Notes: generated by a model not told the origin, from the sequence alone. DNA of 64,000 nt from an uncultured Acetatifactor sp. (GCA_934426825.1 CAKRYI010000012.1:1-64000), one strand, 5' to 3'. Shown: positions 21,854 through 31,192, counted from the stretch's first letter. Translations and numbers: made by a program.

Positions 21854-21877
21854 GCCGGAGTTTCCTAAAACTCCGGC
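21854..21877 (-). terminator. Hairpin between chemoreceptor gene and glycine riboswitch
   Basis: Perfect 10-bp stem GCCGGAGTTT/AAACTCCGGC with loop TAGG, followed on the minus strand by TTCAAAAATTTT. It may be the terminator of the chemoreceptor gene ending at 21972, or part of the symporter leader if a promoter (TTGTAT-17-TATTCT, about 21883-21911) is used. Confidence 0.5.
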
Positions 21878-21971
21878 AACAAAAATAGAATAGCACATAT
21901 GATACGATTATACAATAACCATTTTCTTATTTTTCATAATAAAAGTTACAGTTTTCGACAGTCTTTGACAA

Positions 21972-23471
21972 TCAGCCCGCGTCCTGATTGCTGATTTGGA
22001 GAAGCCGTTCGGAAATCACCTGTACTTCCTTAAATGCCTCTTCCATTCTCTTCGTCAATTCGCCCTGTTTTTCGATTGCATGCTGAATGGATTCCACCTG
22101 CTGTCTGGACTGGTTGGTGACGTCACTCATGCCGTTCGCCATCTGCGATACCTGATTCTGGTACTCCACATTCACCTTAATGTTCTCCTGAACGTTGTCC
22201 ACTTTCTTGCTGGATTCGTCCTGCAGCGTCAGGAGGTTTGCAGCCTCCGCCTTGGCACTGTCAATCTCCTGCATTCCCGCATTGACAGACTCTCCGTTTT
22301 GTACTACGGCTGTTCTCGTCTCTTCCACGTTCTGGTTCATCTGTCCAATCTGCTCGGTAATGCTCTGGGTTGCGGAACGGCTCTCTGCCGCCAGCTTTCC
22401 AATCTGGGTTGCAACGACTGCAAATCCCTTACCGTTCTCTCCGGCTCTTGCTGCCTCAATGGAGGCATTCAAAGCCAAGATATTGGTCTGGTTTGCAATC
22501 TTTTCAATGGTATCCGCAAAGGTGCCAATCTCTTTTGCACTGTTTTCCAGCAAATCAATCTTCTCCTGAATCAGCTTGCTGGAACGTCCAATCTGATTTA
22601 TGGAATCCACGGCACGGTCCATCGTTTCGATATAACTCTGGGTCTTTTTGTAGGAATCCTCTGCAATGGCAGACAAATTATCCGTGTGGGTCAACGTCTG
22701 CTGCATGGTGGTTTCCATATTTTCAATACTGGAATTGGTGATTCGCACCTGTTCCAAGGTGTCCTCGCAACCCGCCATGGTTTTGTCCGCTTCCTGACGA
22801 ATCAGCTCGTTATTTTCCACCGTATCGTGAATTGCCTGCTGCAAGTTACCCATGACATCGGATAACTGTGTGGACGCCTCGCCGCAGTTGTCCAACACTT
22901 CCTTTACCTGCTCTGTATTGTGAAGGTTTTCCAGCATTCGTCTTGCTCTGCCGGAAAGGCTGATAAACACCGCAGACATTGCCACATATTCCATGGTATA
23001 TCCCAGTGTAAAGGCGATAAACCATGACATTCTGGTTCTGTCTCCCAAATCTGCATTGCCGGAACGGAAAAATACTGCTGCCACCAAACAGACATAGCCG
23101 ATAACTGCCGCGCGCACCGTAAATTTTTTGTCAAAGTACAGACAACTGAATGCCAGTGCCAGTGCGTAGGTCATATAGATACCTACATGGGAATTGCTCG
23201 CCATGATTGCGATAAAAACAGCCACTGCAATAATGCTGTAGTTTTTCAGAAATTTAACAGGAACCTTACATTTGAACAGAATCATGGGTGATATGGTACA
23301 AATCAACCCGAAAGGCATTAATTTTAACAATGCCGGAATCGTAATGCGGAATACATGCGTTGCCGACAAAATAAAGAAAAAGGGAAAAATCAAAGTCATC
23401 CATAACAGTACCTTGCAGATAATCGCACTGACTTCTGCATCATTCTTGGAAAAGAAATCTTTACTCTCCAT
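21972..23471 (-). CDS. Membrane-embedded methyl-accepting chemotaxis protein
   Basis: 499 residues. The first 190 contain about six hydrophobic helices with short loops and no extracellular sensor domain. The rest is a signalling coiled coil with the hairpin [19 protein letters not shown] and [14 protein letters not shown]. No HAMP motif is evident. It could sense membrane state, a small molecule within the bilayer, or energy status (inference). I chose ATG 23471 after AGGAGGAAGCGGT instead of 23513. Confidence 0.9.
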   Translation of the reverse strand: MESKDFFSKNDAEVSAIICKVLLWMTLIFPFFFILSATHVFRITIPALLKLMPFGLICTISPMILFKCKVPVKFLKNYSIIAVAVFIAIMASNSHVGIYMTYALALAFSCLYFDKKFTVRAAVIGYVCLVAAVFFRSGNADLGDRTRMSWFIAFTLGYTMEYVAMSAVFISLSGRARRMLENLHNTEQVKEVLDNCGEASTQLSDVMGNLQQAIHDTVENNELIRQEADKTMAGCEDTLEQVRITNSSIENMETTMQQTLTHTDNLSAIAEDSYKKTQSYIETMDRAVDSINQIGRSSKLIQEKIDLLENSAKEIGTFADTIEKIANQTNILALNASIEAARAGENGKGFAVVATQIGKLAAESRSATQSITEQIGQMNQNVEETRTAVVQNGESVNAGMQEIDSAKAEAANLLTLQDESSKKVDNVQENIKVNVEYQNQVSQMANGMSDVTNQSRQQVESIQHAIEKQGELTKRMEEAFKEVQVISERLLQISNQDAG

Positions 23472-23528
23472 ACCGCTTCCTCCTGTGTACCCCCGCCGAC
23501 GGTCTGCCAGCATGATGTTTATACTTCC

Positions 23529-23557
23529 ATAATATTATTTTATGCCCGTCATGTCAA
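23529..23557 (-). promoter_or_regulatory. Promoter of the second chemoreceptor gene
   Basis: TTGACA (23557-23552) and TATTAT (23534-23529) with a 17-bp spacer, about 58 bases upstream of the start codon. Confidence 0.85.
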
Positions 23558-23572
23558 TGAAATATGACGATA

Positions 23573-23602
23573 AATGCGGCAGCCCCTTCGGACTGCCGCA
23601 TT
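23573..23602 (-). terminator. Hairpin after the GH16 gene
   Basis: Stem AATGCGGCAG/CTGCCGCATT (10 bp) with a partly paired loop, 140 bases past the glucanase stop. It has no T run, so its role as terminator is tentative. Confidence 0.45.
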
Positions 23603-23604
23603 CC

Positions 23605-23759
23605 TGTGTACACGCGTTTTTCACGTGATAAATTTTGGGTGTATTTCAACGTTTCCGTGGTAAATTCTGTGCGTTTATTTCAGCGTTTTCACAGCGTGTT
23701 CTGCTCGTTGCTTCAACCTTTCCACGATGTGGTCTGTGCTGTTATTTCAGCGTTTCCGT
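23605..23759. repeat. Degenerate 34-bp tandem repeat spanning the GH16 stop codon
   Basis: Copies of a unit with core TTATTTCAGCGTTTCC (plus strand) and a later TTCTGTGCGT-like part start near 23641, 23675, 23709 and 23742, with a more decayed copy near 23607. The copy at 23742 is the last five codons of the glucanase gene (ETLK and stop). Confidence 0.7.
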
Positions 23760-26700
23760 AATGATTGCCGTATCTCTTCGTCCGATTTCTCCCAACGGGG
23801 TATAGCCGAACAGATAGGAAACCCGGTTGCCGCTGCTTATTTGCTCGGAGGTGGTGTAGGTATAATATCCTTCCCGGCTTCCGGTTCTCTCCATTGCATA
23901 ACCTCCCAGCTCGCTGAGGGAAGGATTGTTCCGGTTAAGTCCCCAGAACACCATGGGTGCGAACTCGTTTTCGTTGGCATATACATAGAAGGTCACTGTG
24001 CCGTCCGCATTATGTATCACACCGTAACTGCCGGTTCCAACCTCACTGCCGCTTCCACTTTCACTGCCGCTTCCACTTTCACTGCCGCTTCCGCTTTCAC
24101 TGCCGCTTCCACTTTCACTGCCGCTTCCGCTTTCTCCACCGGTGCTGCTGCCAGCGCCTGCAATGTCACCGATTTTCACGCTTACGATGGCGGAATCAAT
24201 TCGTCCCGCGCCTCCAAGCGGTGTGTAGCTCAACAGATAAGAAACTGTATCGTTGTCCGCAAACTGCTCTGCGGTTCTGTAACTGAAATAATTCTCTCCA
24301 AGACTCTCGTCTTTGGTAAAGAACACGCCTCCCAACTGTGAAAGGGAAGGATTTACCATATTCTTTCCCCAGAACAGCATGGGCGCAAATGCGGTATCCT
24401 CAGCTTTTACATAGAAGGTCAGTGTGCCGTCCGAATGTTTTACCACTCCGCTCTCATCCGTCACCACAATCGGTTTTTCCGGGTTAACAGGTTCTACTGG
24501 GTCGACGGGTTCTACAGGATCTACAGGGTCAATCGGCTCTACGGGATCCACAGGGTCTACCGGCTCCACAGGATCTACCTCTCCCCCCGTAACGGTTACC
24601 ACACAGCTTGCGCTGATTGCCGGATTCACGGAGGAGGTTGCAGTAATCACTGCGGTTCCCGCTGACACTGCCGTAATCTGTCCTGCGCTTACCGTCGCCA
24701 CATTTTCATTGGAGGAAACCCAATTAACATTTCTCTGTGTAGTGTTCGTCGGTGCATATACTTTCATCAGATTTGCCGTCTGTCCGGGATTGATGGTAAT
24801 GCTCTCTTTATCCAGACTCAATGCCTGAATGGGCACAATTCTCACGTCCGTGCTTCCCTCTTCCTTATAGACACGCACATAATCTACAAGCATTTCCGCA
24901 GAGGAGAAACCGGAATCCGGCAGAATACCACCGTCAAACCACCCGCCCACTGCAAGGTTCATAATAATATAGAAATCCTGGTCAAAAGGTGCCGTATCTG
25001 AGTTAGAACCGCTGGAGTACCATGTTTCCTTTGGCAGATAGCTGAAAAACTCGCCGTCCACATACCATGTCAGACTGTCCTCTTTCCATACTAAACTGTA
25101 TACATGATAGCCGTCATCAAAGGTGGAACCTTCCGGGAAGACGTAATCCATTCCCGTATACTTATTGCCTGGCCATGTGCCGCCGTAATGAATGGTTCCG
25201 CTGGTGGAGTTGGGAACTCTTCCCCTTGCCTCCATAACGTCAATTTCGCCAGACGCAGCCCATGTGCCGTATGTATCGTCGTTGGGCAGCATCCACAGTG
25301 CCGGCCACAGTCCCTTGCCTGCGGGCAGTTTTGCTCTGAAATCAATTCGTCCGTAAGTAAAAGAAATCTTATCCTTGGAAATAATTTTTCCGGAAGAATA
25401 ATCTGCTGTTACCTTTGTCTGAGCCTCGTCCGTACAGGTAAAGGTGTAAGGCTCATATTTGGCCACCAGATGAAGGGCACCGTCCTTTACAAAAATGTTC
25501 TCCTCTTTGTCCGTGTAATACTCTGCCTCGTTGTTGCCCCATCCGGCAGTTCCCGGTTCGGAGGGGTCAATGAGATACCCGGTATTGTAACTCCAACTGC
25601 TCATATCCAGAGCATTGCCGGAAAACTCATCATTGTAATACAAATCCCAGCCGTCCAATGCGTCAGGGTCACTGTTGTCCCCACCAACGGTAATATCATC
25701 GATTTCCACATGGGGAGGTCTGTACGCATCCGGCGCACCGATAAACTGATACTCAATATAGTTAGAGCCGACTGCTCCGCCTTTCTGTCCGTTCTCCGGG
25801 TAGCCGATACGCAGTTTGAAATCCTCCGTGATAGGCTGGAACCACAGTCCGAATACATAATCATCAAAGTAGCCCCACTGGTTTTTATCCGACCATTTCA
25901 GATAGCCGTTGCCCTGATAATACCAGCCGCTCTCTGCGCTGTCGCCCAATTCCACCCACTGTCCTGTTGCAGCGTTGTAATACTGGATGACAAAATTGTC
26001 CAGTTCCTTGCTGGTGGGCAGATTATCCGTGCCGGTTCCGCCAAGATAAGGGAATACTACTCCCGCAGAGCCGCTCTTGGCGTCCGCCGTGATGGTGGTT
26101 GCTCCGTTAGCATGTACCGCATAACTGCTTCTTGTGGTGTCCGAATAGGTAATTTCGTATACCAGTGCAATTTCCGGTCTTTCTTTCAGTGCCAGCTTCA
26201 CGTTGATTGCGCCGCTCTCTTCCACCTTGAACCAGTAGCCGTACTGCTCCACACCGAAATTGGTGTCGTAAATCCAGCCGCTGGCTGCATTATTGTCAAT
26301 GTTCACATAGTCGCTGTCCGGTGCGCCGGCTGATTTTACATATGCCACCAAATCATCCGCTCCGGTGGGATAAGTTCCGCCTGCCACCGCATTGGGGAAT
26401 GAAATAAACCCGGAGCCGGTGCGATTACCCGAAATCGTGGTATCTCCCACTGCCGCAAGTCCCGTGACTGCGGAAATATCCGGTTTTACAAAATTCAGGT
26501 TATACACTAAAGAGACGCCGGGGTTGCTCTTTGCATACAACTGCACGGAAACGGTTTCCGTCAGTTTGAACCAGTAGCCGTTAAATCCGCTGTCACTCCA
26601 ATGTCCCCAATTGCTGTTGTAAACAAATTTGCTGACGGAATCAATATCCTTCCATACGCCGTCAACCATTACATTGACGCCCAAATCGTCCACAACGTCC

Positions 26701-26936
26701 GCCCATGAGGCAGCTCCTCCGTTAAATTTGGGCATATTGAATCCGACACTGCCCTGTGACAAGCCCTGCACCGTGAAATCCGGTCCGTTGTCATACGCCA
26801 TGGAGGTAATGAGCGTTCCCGTGCTTTCCTCCGCCGATACAGTCATTGTCGCACACGGTGTGATTCCGGTCACGCCGAGGACGATGGCCATGGCAATACC
26901 CATACAACATTTTTTCCAGTTGCCTTTTCTTTTCAT
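23742..26936 (-). CDS. Secreted multidomain GH16 endo-beta-1,3-glucanase
   Basis: 1064 residues. A Sec signal peptide (basic start, hydrophobic core, VSAEES region) is followed by three similar N-terminal modules of about 110-120 residues, a GH16 domain with the catalytic motif GEIDVMEARG (Glu564, Asp566, Glu569), a Big-2 Ig-like domain (SLDKESITINPGQTANL), a VDPVEPVDP linker, and two related C-terminal modules (TFYVKAEDTAFAPMLFWG and TFYVYANENEFAPMVFWG) separated by an SGSGSE linker. The motif set fits laminarinase-type enzymes attacking beta-1,3 or mixed-linkage glucans. No sortase signal, so it is released or held by binding modules. I chose ATG 26936, after GGGAGAAGGAGA. Confidence 0.92.
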   Translation of the reverse strand: MKRKGNWKKCCMGIAMAIVLGVTGITPCATMTVSAEESTGTLITSMAYDNGPDFTVQGLSQGSVGFNMPKFNGGAASWADVVDDLGVNVMVDGVWKDIDSVSKFVYNSNWGHWSDSGFNGYWFKLTETVSVQLYAKSNPGVSLVYNLNFVKPDISAVTGLAAVGDTTISGNRTGSGFISFPNAVAGGTYPTGADDLVAYVKSAGAPDSDYVNIDNNAASGWIYDTNFGVEQYGYWFKVEESGAINVKLALKERPEIALVYEITYSDTTRSSYAVHANGATTITADAKSGSAGVVFPYLGGTGTDNLPTSKELDNFVIQYYNAATGQWVELGDSAESGWYYQGNGYLKWSDKNQWGYFDDYVFGLWFQPITEDFKLRIGYPENGQKGGAVGSNYIEYQFIGAPDAYRPPHVEIDDITVGGDNSDPDALDGWDLYYNDEFSGNALDMSSWSYNTGYLIDPSEPGTAGWGNNEAEYYTDKEENIFVKDGALHLVAKYEPYTFTCTDEAQTKVTADYSSGKIISKDKISFTYGRIDFRAKLPAGKGLWPALWMLPNDDTYGTWAASGEIDVMEARGRVPNSTSGTIHYGGTWPGNKYTGMDYVFPEGSTFDDGYHVYSLVWKEDSLTWYVDGEFFSYLPKETWYSSGSNSDTAPFDQDFYIIMNLAVGGWFDGGILPDSGFSSAEMLVDYVRVYKEEGSTDVRIVPIQALSLDKESITINPGQTANLMKVYAPTNTTQRNVNWVSSNENVATVSAGQITAVSAGTAVITATSSVNPAISASCVVTVTGGEVDPVEPVDPVDPVEPIDPVDPVEPVDPVEPVNPEKPIVVTDESGVVKHSDGTLTFYVKAEDTAFAPMLFWGKNMVNPSLSQLGGVFFTKDESLGENYFSYRTAEQFADNDTVSYLLSYTPLGGAGRIDSAIVSVKIGDIAGAGSSTGGESGSGSESGSGSESGSGSESGSGSESGSGSEVGTGSYGVIHNADGTVTFYVYANENEFAPMVFWGLNRNNPSLSELGGYAMERTGSREGYYTYTTSEQISSGNRVSYLFGYTPLGEIGRRDTAIITETLK

Positions 26937-27114
26937 TCTCCTTCTCCCTTCCAATTACTTATAACACTTTTCGGTTTTTGCTTTCACCCCATAATGGAAA
27001 CCTTCACCTGAAAAGTTTGATATTATAAGTTTATTATTTCTTTGGGAGTAATGAAGTGTGCTTTTTCTGTTGTAGGTATGCTTATTTTATTGTCGTATTA
27101 TACCGATTTGCTCT

Positions 27115-27879
27115 CTACGCACCGCATTGGGAACCCTTTGTCCTCTCAAGTGCCCATTTTATGCCCTTTGCCAGCCGGAGGGGTGCATTCTGATAATGAT
27201 TTCCCGGATTCCGTTCAAACACAGCAGTAATCTGTCTCTCCCGGTACATGGTGCACAATTCCTCCATGCAGTGCTCGCTCTCCCGAAGGTATGGATTCTT
27301 TGTCCGGGCTTCCCTGTCTCCGATGGAAAGGTACACCGCCTCCGGTCTTTTAAGGAAATCCTGTCTCTTTACATAATCCGTAAAATCCGGGTACCAGACC
27401 GAAGCCGACGCTGCCACTGCACTGTCAAACACTGCCGTCCGGTGAGGGGCATACAGTGCAAACAATCCCGCCATGGAATATCCGGCTAAGATGCGCGCGG
27501 ACACATTCCCCACCTTTTCCTCCGCATAAGGCATAACCTGCCCGGTGAAAAAATCCAGATATTCGTCCGCTTTTCCACCAAATGCCTCCCCCTTCGCCAT
27601 CACCGCCCCGTGGCACCACGGGGAAAGGTCATCGTTCCAGCGAAGGTCGGAAACAGTCACGAAATGAAAAGCGGGACCGTTTAATTTCTGATATTCGGAT
27701 AGAACCTCTGCACCGGATTCTATAAACATATTGGCGTAAACAACCGGAAGAGACATGTTATTTTCTGCTTTCCGGAAACGGTTCGCTTCCGGCTGTCCGT
27801 CTGTTTCCTGATGTACTTCCGTTCCCGGATATATCCGGATTTTCCTGCCGTCCATGACGGTTTCCCATGCTGCTTCCAT
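27115..27879 (-). CDS. Esterase-like alpha/beta hydrolase
   Basis: 254 residues. The elbow ILAGYSMAGLFALYA gives the nucleophile serine, and NPGNHYQN near the end supplies a likely catalytic His. The family includes esterase D-like and siderophore esterase-like proteins. No signal peptide, so it is cytoplasmic. It lies 26 bases after the ABC-2 gene on the same strand but may belong to that transcript only by readthrough. Start ATG 27879 after GAGGAGCAATACG. No substrate can be assigned. Confidence 0.75.
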   Translation of the reverse strand: MEAAWETVMDGRKIRIYPGTEVHQETDGQPEANRFRKAENNMSLPVVYANMFIESGAEVLSEYQKLNGPAFHFVTVSDLRWNDDLSPWCHGAVMAKGEAFGGKADEYLDFFTGQVMPYAEEKVGNVSARILAGYSMAGLFALYAPHRTAVFDSAVAASASVWYPDFTDYVKRQDFLKRPEAVYLSIGDREARTKNPYLRESEHCMEELCTMYRERQITAVFERNPGNHYQNAPLRLAKGIKWALERTKGSQCGA

Positions 27880-27905
27880 CGTATTGCTCCTCACGCAGTC
27901 GTTTT

Positions 27906-28559
27906 TTACAAATCAATTTTCACAAAGGACTTCTGTGCTTTTTTCAGGGAAGCAAAGGTCACTCCCACATAAATCACAACTGCCGCCAGCAATACAGGCA
28001 CCTGCAAAAGAAGCGCCCGCAGGTTGCTTTCTCCCAGAAAATGCAGATTGGGAAAATGCCACGCCGCCTCAAAAGCTCCCACAATCAGCACCGTCACTAT
28101 GATATAGAAAATAAACGGTTTGCCGTAATAGTAGGCAGTCTTGAAAAATCCGCCGAGGAAAATACCGTTGAATGCCGTATATATCAAAAGCACGCCGCCC
28201 AAATAGGTCAGGTTTGCCGCAAGTAACTTATTGTCTACATACGCCGATACTTCCGACAATGCCGTCATACGAATGCCTGCAAACACCCCGATGAACAGAA
28301 ATCCAAGCATCTGAAAAAATACCGTCACCAGATATTTTGCCTTAACCACGTCCTTTTTTCGTATGGGAAGCAGGGCAGAATAAATAATATCGTCTGCCTC
28401 TCTGGCGGACTGCACGGACTGAAACAACCCAAAGCAGATAAAAAACGCTCCCATCAGTATCGGGTATCCGGGAATAAATGTCATAAGACTAAACATCAAA
28501 AACCACCATGCCAAAGGCGAGGTAGACAACTTCAGCTCTTTTTTTATCAGCAGTCTCAT
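27906..28559 (-). CDS. ABC-2 type transporter permease
   Basis: 217 residues with about six membrane helices (EADDIIYSALLPIRKKDVV is a typical cytoplasmic loop of this small ABC-2 family). It pairs with the ATPase just upstream: its ATG overlaps the ATPase stop by 4 bases. Exported substrate unknown. Confidence 0.85.
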   Translation of the reverse strand: MRLLIKKELKLSTSPLAWWFLMFSLMTFIPGYPILMGAFFICFGLFQSVQSAREADDIIYSALLPIRKKDVVKAKYLVTVFFQMLGFLFIGVFAGIRMTALSEVSAYVDNKLLAANLTYLGGVLLIYTAFNGIFLGGFFKTAYYYGKPFIFYIIVTVLIVGAFEAAWHFPNLHFLGESNLRALLLQVPVLLAAVVIYVGVTFASLKKAQKSFVKIDL

Positions 28560-29278
28560 AATATAATCTCCTCCTTCTCATAAGCAGTCATGATGTCTTC
28601 CAGCGTAGTGCCCTTGTCGCGGTTCTTTTCCAGGAAATCAGGAAGTGATGTGCTGTCCAGAATTTCACCGTTCTTTATGTAAGTGATAATGTCGGCGCAT
28701 TTTTCCAAATCCGACGTGATATGCGTGGAAAAAAGCAGGCTGACACCCTTTTGCTTCAACTGGTTAAAAATATCCAGAAGTTCCTCTCTGGAAACCGGGT
28801 CCAGTCCACTGGTCGGCTCGTCTAAAATCAACAGCTCCGCGCAGTGGGAAAGCGCAATGGCAATATTGAATTTCACCTTCATTCCCTCTGATAACTGTTC
28901 GGGCGTCTTGTCCTCCACCAGCTTGAACACATCGCGGTAATGCTCCCATGCCGAGTCATCCCAGTTCCGGTAAAAAGTCTTTGTCACCGCAACAATGTCT
29001 TTTATCTTTTTCTTTTTAAAATAAGACGCCGCCCCGCCGGCAAACCCGATTCTCTGCTTGATTTCCTCCTCGTTGGCGTTCAAATCCTTTTCAAAAAAAC
29101 GGATTTCCCCGCCGTCCGGGTGCACCAGATTCAGAATGGATTTCAAGGTGGTGGTCTTGCCTGCGCCGTTTCTTCCTATGAATCCCATAATTGTGCCGGA
29201 CTGAAGTGTAAAGCTGACGTCTTTTAGCGCAAAATTGGGGTACTGTTTCCGCAGTCCCTTAATTTCCATTACTTTCAT
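28556..29278 (-). CDS. ABC transporter ATP-binding protein
   Basis: 240 residues. Walker A GRNGAGKTTT, an unusual signature LSEGMKVKF (LSxGM rather than LSGGQ), Walker B LLILDEPTSGLDP and the switch STHITSD. Gene order regulator-ATPase-permease with 4-base overlaps shows a single translation-coupled unit. Confidence 0.93.
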   Translation of the reverse strand: MKVMEIKGLRKQYPNFALKDVSFTLQSGTIMGFIGRNGAGKTTTLKSILNLVHPDGGEIRFFEKDLNANEEEIKQRIGFAGGAASYFKKKKIKDIVAVTKTFYRNWDDSAWEHYRDVFKLVEDKTPEQLSEGMKVKFNIAIALSHCAELLILDEPTSGLDPVSREELLDIFNQLKQKGVSLLFSTHITSDLEKCADIITYIKNGEILDSTSLPDFLEKNRDKGTTLEDIMTAYEKEEIIL

Positions 29279-29499
29279 TCTTCTTCCTCCTTTTCCTCCG
29301 CTGCCGTAAATGCCTGCATTGTCATATTTATCAGACTTTCCTTCGGCGGAATGGCAATCCCCCTGTCCTTGTCCGCCAGAATTAAGAGCGCATCCCCCGG
29401 CTTAATATCAAACATATCCCTCACCGCTTTCGGGATTACAATCTGCCCTTTCTCACCTACAGTGGCAGTACCTGCATATTTTCCTTTTGGTGCCTTCAT
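29275..29499 (-). CDS. AbrB/MazE/SpoVT-type transcriptional regulator
   Basis: 74 residues with one swapped-hairpin DNA-binding domain (ATVGEKGQIVIPKAVRDMF, IKPGDALLIL). Probably an autoregulator of this ABC operon. It overlaps the ATPase gene by 4 bases. Start ATG 29499 after AAGGATGGGACGGAT; ATG 29520 is an alternative with a poorer site. Confidence 0.85.
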   Translation of the reverse strand: MKAPKGKYAGTATVGEKGQIVIPKAVRDMFDIKPGDALLILADKDRGIAIPPKESLINMTMQAFTAAEEKEEEE

Positions 29500-29579
29500 A
29501 TCCGTCCCATCCTTTCCCATACCTGCGCATGAATTTACTGTTTCCTTGGAATTTCAAAAATGCTGTGCATATTCCGATT

Positions 29580-29826
29580 ACTTGGAATTACGTATTCCGA
29601 TTGTTTGGTTTTACCGATTCCGCTTGTTTGGTTTTACCGATTTCGTTTGCTTGGCTTTAACGACTCCGCTTGCTTGAGTTTGCCGACGTCGTTTGCTTGG
29701 CTTTAACGACTCCGCTTGCTTGGGTTTACCGATTCCGCCTGCTTGGGTTTACCGATTCCGCCTGCTTGGGTTTACCGATTCCGCCTGCTTGGCTTTGTCG
29801 ATTCCGCTTGCTTGGAAGTCTTTGGG
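29580..29826. repeat. 23-bp tandem repeat, about 11 copies
   Basis: Units start every 23 bases (29580, 29603, 29626, 29649, 29672, 29695, 29718, 29741, 29764, 29787, 29810). The typical unit starts GCTTGG and contains TTTACCGATTCCGC. Copies from 29718 to 29786 are identical; outer ones diverge. 23 is not a multiple of three, so it does not encode a repeat peptide. Nothing else was seen in 29827-29941. Confidence 0.92.
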
Positions 29827-29941
29827 CAACTTGTTATTTATCGCTTGAAAAAAAGCAGCAACAGGCTCTTCCTTTTAGCTTATTTCCCCCAAAACCATCG
29901 ATGATACTTTTTCCTTTTTTGAAACCTCGTCATTTTTGTGC

Positions 29942-29970
29942 AAGTATGATTTGTTATACAAATCATACTT
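29942..29970. promoter_or_regulatory. Perfect palindrome upstream of the cupin gene
   Basis: AAGTATGATTTG and its exact complement are separated by five bases. No T run follows on either strand, so it looks like an operator for a dimeric regulator rather than a terminator. It is 106 bases upstream of the cupin start codon. Confidence 0.55.
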
Positions 29971-30075
29971 CTCATTCCACTTTCTGTCAATAGAATCTCA
30001 AAAAAGGGTATTAATTCGCCGCAAAAAGGGGGATGATAAGAGAAGCTACAACAAAGCGTACCGGAAAGGAGTTCT

Positions 30076-30726
30076 ATGGAAGAAGGGATTTTTACCATTG
30101 CAGAAAAGCGCCCCATCCGCGAAAGCATGACCATTTCCAGAGATGCGGGACTTCATTCAAAGAACGCCGTGACATGGTTTTCTTTGGGAGGCGGAACCTC
30201 CATTACACAGGAAAGCTACGATTCCACCGCCATATACATTGCAGCCTGCGGATGTGCAGACTTTGTGTTGGGCGAGTCCAAAACACGCGCCGATTTGCAG
30301 GCAGGTGATATGCTGATTGTGCCGGGCGGCACCCTTTGCGGCGTGGAAACGAAACACGGTACTGTCTATACGGAAATCATACCAGAAAGGGAAATTATTA
30401 TGAACGACATTGTAAAAACAAATGAGACTTTGAAATTGAAAGATTTGATTTCTTACGAAGAAGGAAGCATTGCCAACGTGGATATTGCCCACAACGATAC
30501 CATGAAGTTTGTGCTGATGGCATTCGATGCAGGCTGCGGACTTTCTCCCCACAGAGCTCCCGGCAATGCCATTCTCACCGCATTGGAAGGCACCGCCACA
30601 ATCGGTTATGAAGGCAAGGATTACACTCTGTCCGAGGGAGAAAGTTTCCGTTTTGAGAAAAACGGCCTGCACAGTGTCACTGCAAACGGACGCTTTAAAA
30701 TGTCACTGCTTTTGGTGCTGGAATAA
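30076..30726 (+). CDS. Double-cupin domain protein
   Basis: 216 residues with two beta-barrel halves: residues about 30-105 (LQAGDMLIVPGGT) and 135-216 (SPHRAPGNAILTALEGTATI, LSEGESFRFEKNGLHSV). The second half keeps a metal-type histidine pattern (H in SPHRAP, H in GLHSV). A small-molecule binding or metal-dependent enzyme role is possible. Start ATG 30076 after AAAGGAG. Single gene with its own terminator. Confidence 0.85.
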   Translation: MEEGIFTIAEKRPIRESMTISRDAGLHSKNAVTWFSLGGGTSITQESYDSTAIYIAACGCADFVLGESKTRADLQAGDMLIVPGGTLCGVETKHGTVYTEIIPEREIIMNDIVKTNETLKLKDLISYEEGSIANVDIAHNDTMKFVLMAFDAGCGLSPHRAPGNAILTALEGTATIGYEGKDYTLSEGESFRFEKNGLHSVTANGRFKMSLLLVLE

Positions 30727-30767
30727 TCCTTTTAGAATACTGCCTGGATTACCTGCCCAAATCAAGA

Positions 30768-30811
30768 AGCAGGAGAACGAGTCTTTTTTTGCTCATTCTC
30801 CTGCTTTTATT
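30768..30811 (+). terminator. Terminator of the cupin gene
   Basis: A 14-bp stem (AGCAGGAGAACGAG and near complement, one G-U pair) with a T-rich loop, followed by TTTTATTT. Confidence 0.85.
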
Positions 30812-30920
30812 TATTTCTGCTTTTAGTTATTTCATTTCCTTTTTTGCGCAACCGGCTATTATGCTAGGGAAACTTTCATAAGGCTTATTCCCCTTTTCCA
30901 TGTGTGTTCCATATGTTCGG

Positions 30921-31185
30921 GGGTCTATGCACAAAAACTTTCTTTTTCTTTCCACTTTTCTCTGCAACTTTCCTTCCTGAAAGCCTGTTTTGATACCTTT
31001 CAAGGCTTGTCTGGGGTCTATATGAAAAAAGTGCAATTTCTTCTCCCCTTTTCAGCTTGAAAAGTGGAAACAAAATCGCACTTTTTGTGTATAGCTCCTA
31101 TTCACTTTCATATATAGGTTGTTTCCATTGAAATTCATAGCAAGAGTGGAAACAAATCATTCAATATTTTCTATAGACCCCCGCT
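30921..31185. repeat. Four copies of a roughly 50-bp repeat in both orientations
   Basis: Copies end in TATAGACCCCC or a variant and contain AAAGTGGAAA and CACTTTTTGTG. Two are on the plus strand (about 31050-31098 and 31136-31185) and two on the minus strand (about 30921-30975 and 31013-31060). The inner pair forms a long imperfect hairpin. The surrounding 30812-31192 holds no gene I can support. Confidence 0.65.
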
Positions 31186-31192
31186 CACACCG

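Noticed and set aside
23957..24828. Plus-strand repetitive proteins opposite the glucanase linkers
   Set aside because: They mirror the VDPVEP and SGSGSE coding repeats of the minus-strand gene.
29580..29826. CRISPR-like array
   Set aside because: The 23-bp units follow each other directly with no unique spacers, and no cas genes are near.
30827..31073. Minus-strand small proteins of 60-70 residues
   Set aside because: They are readings of the inverted 50-bp repeats, with no ribosome site and no coding signal.
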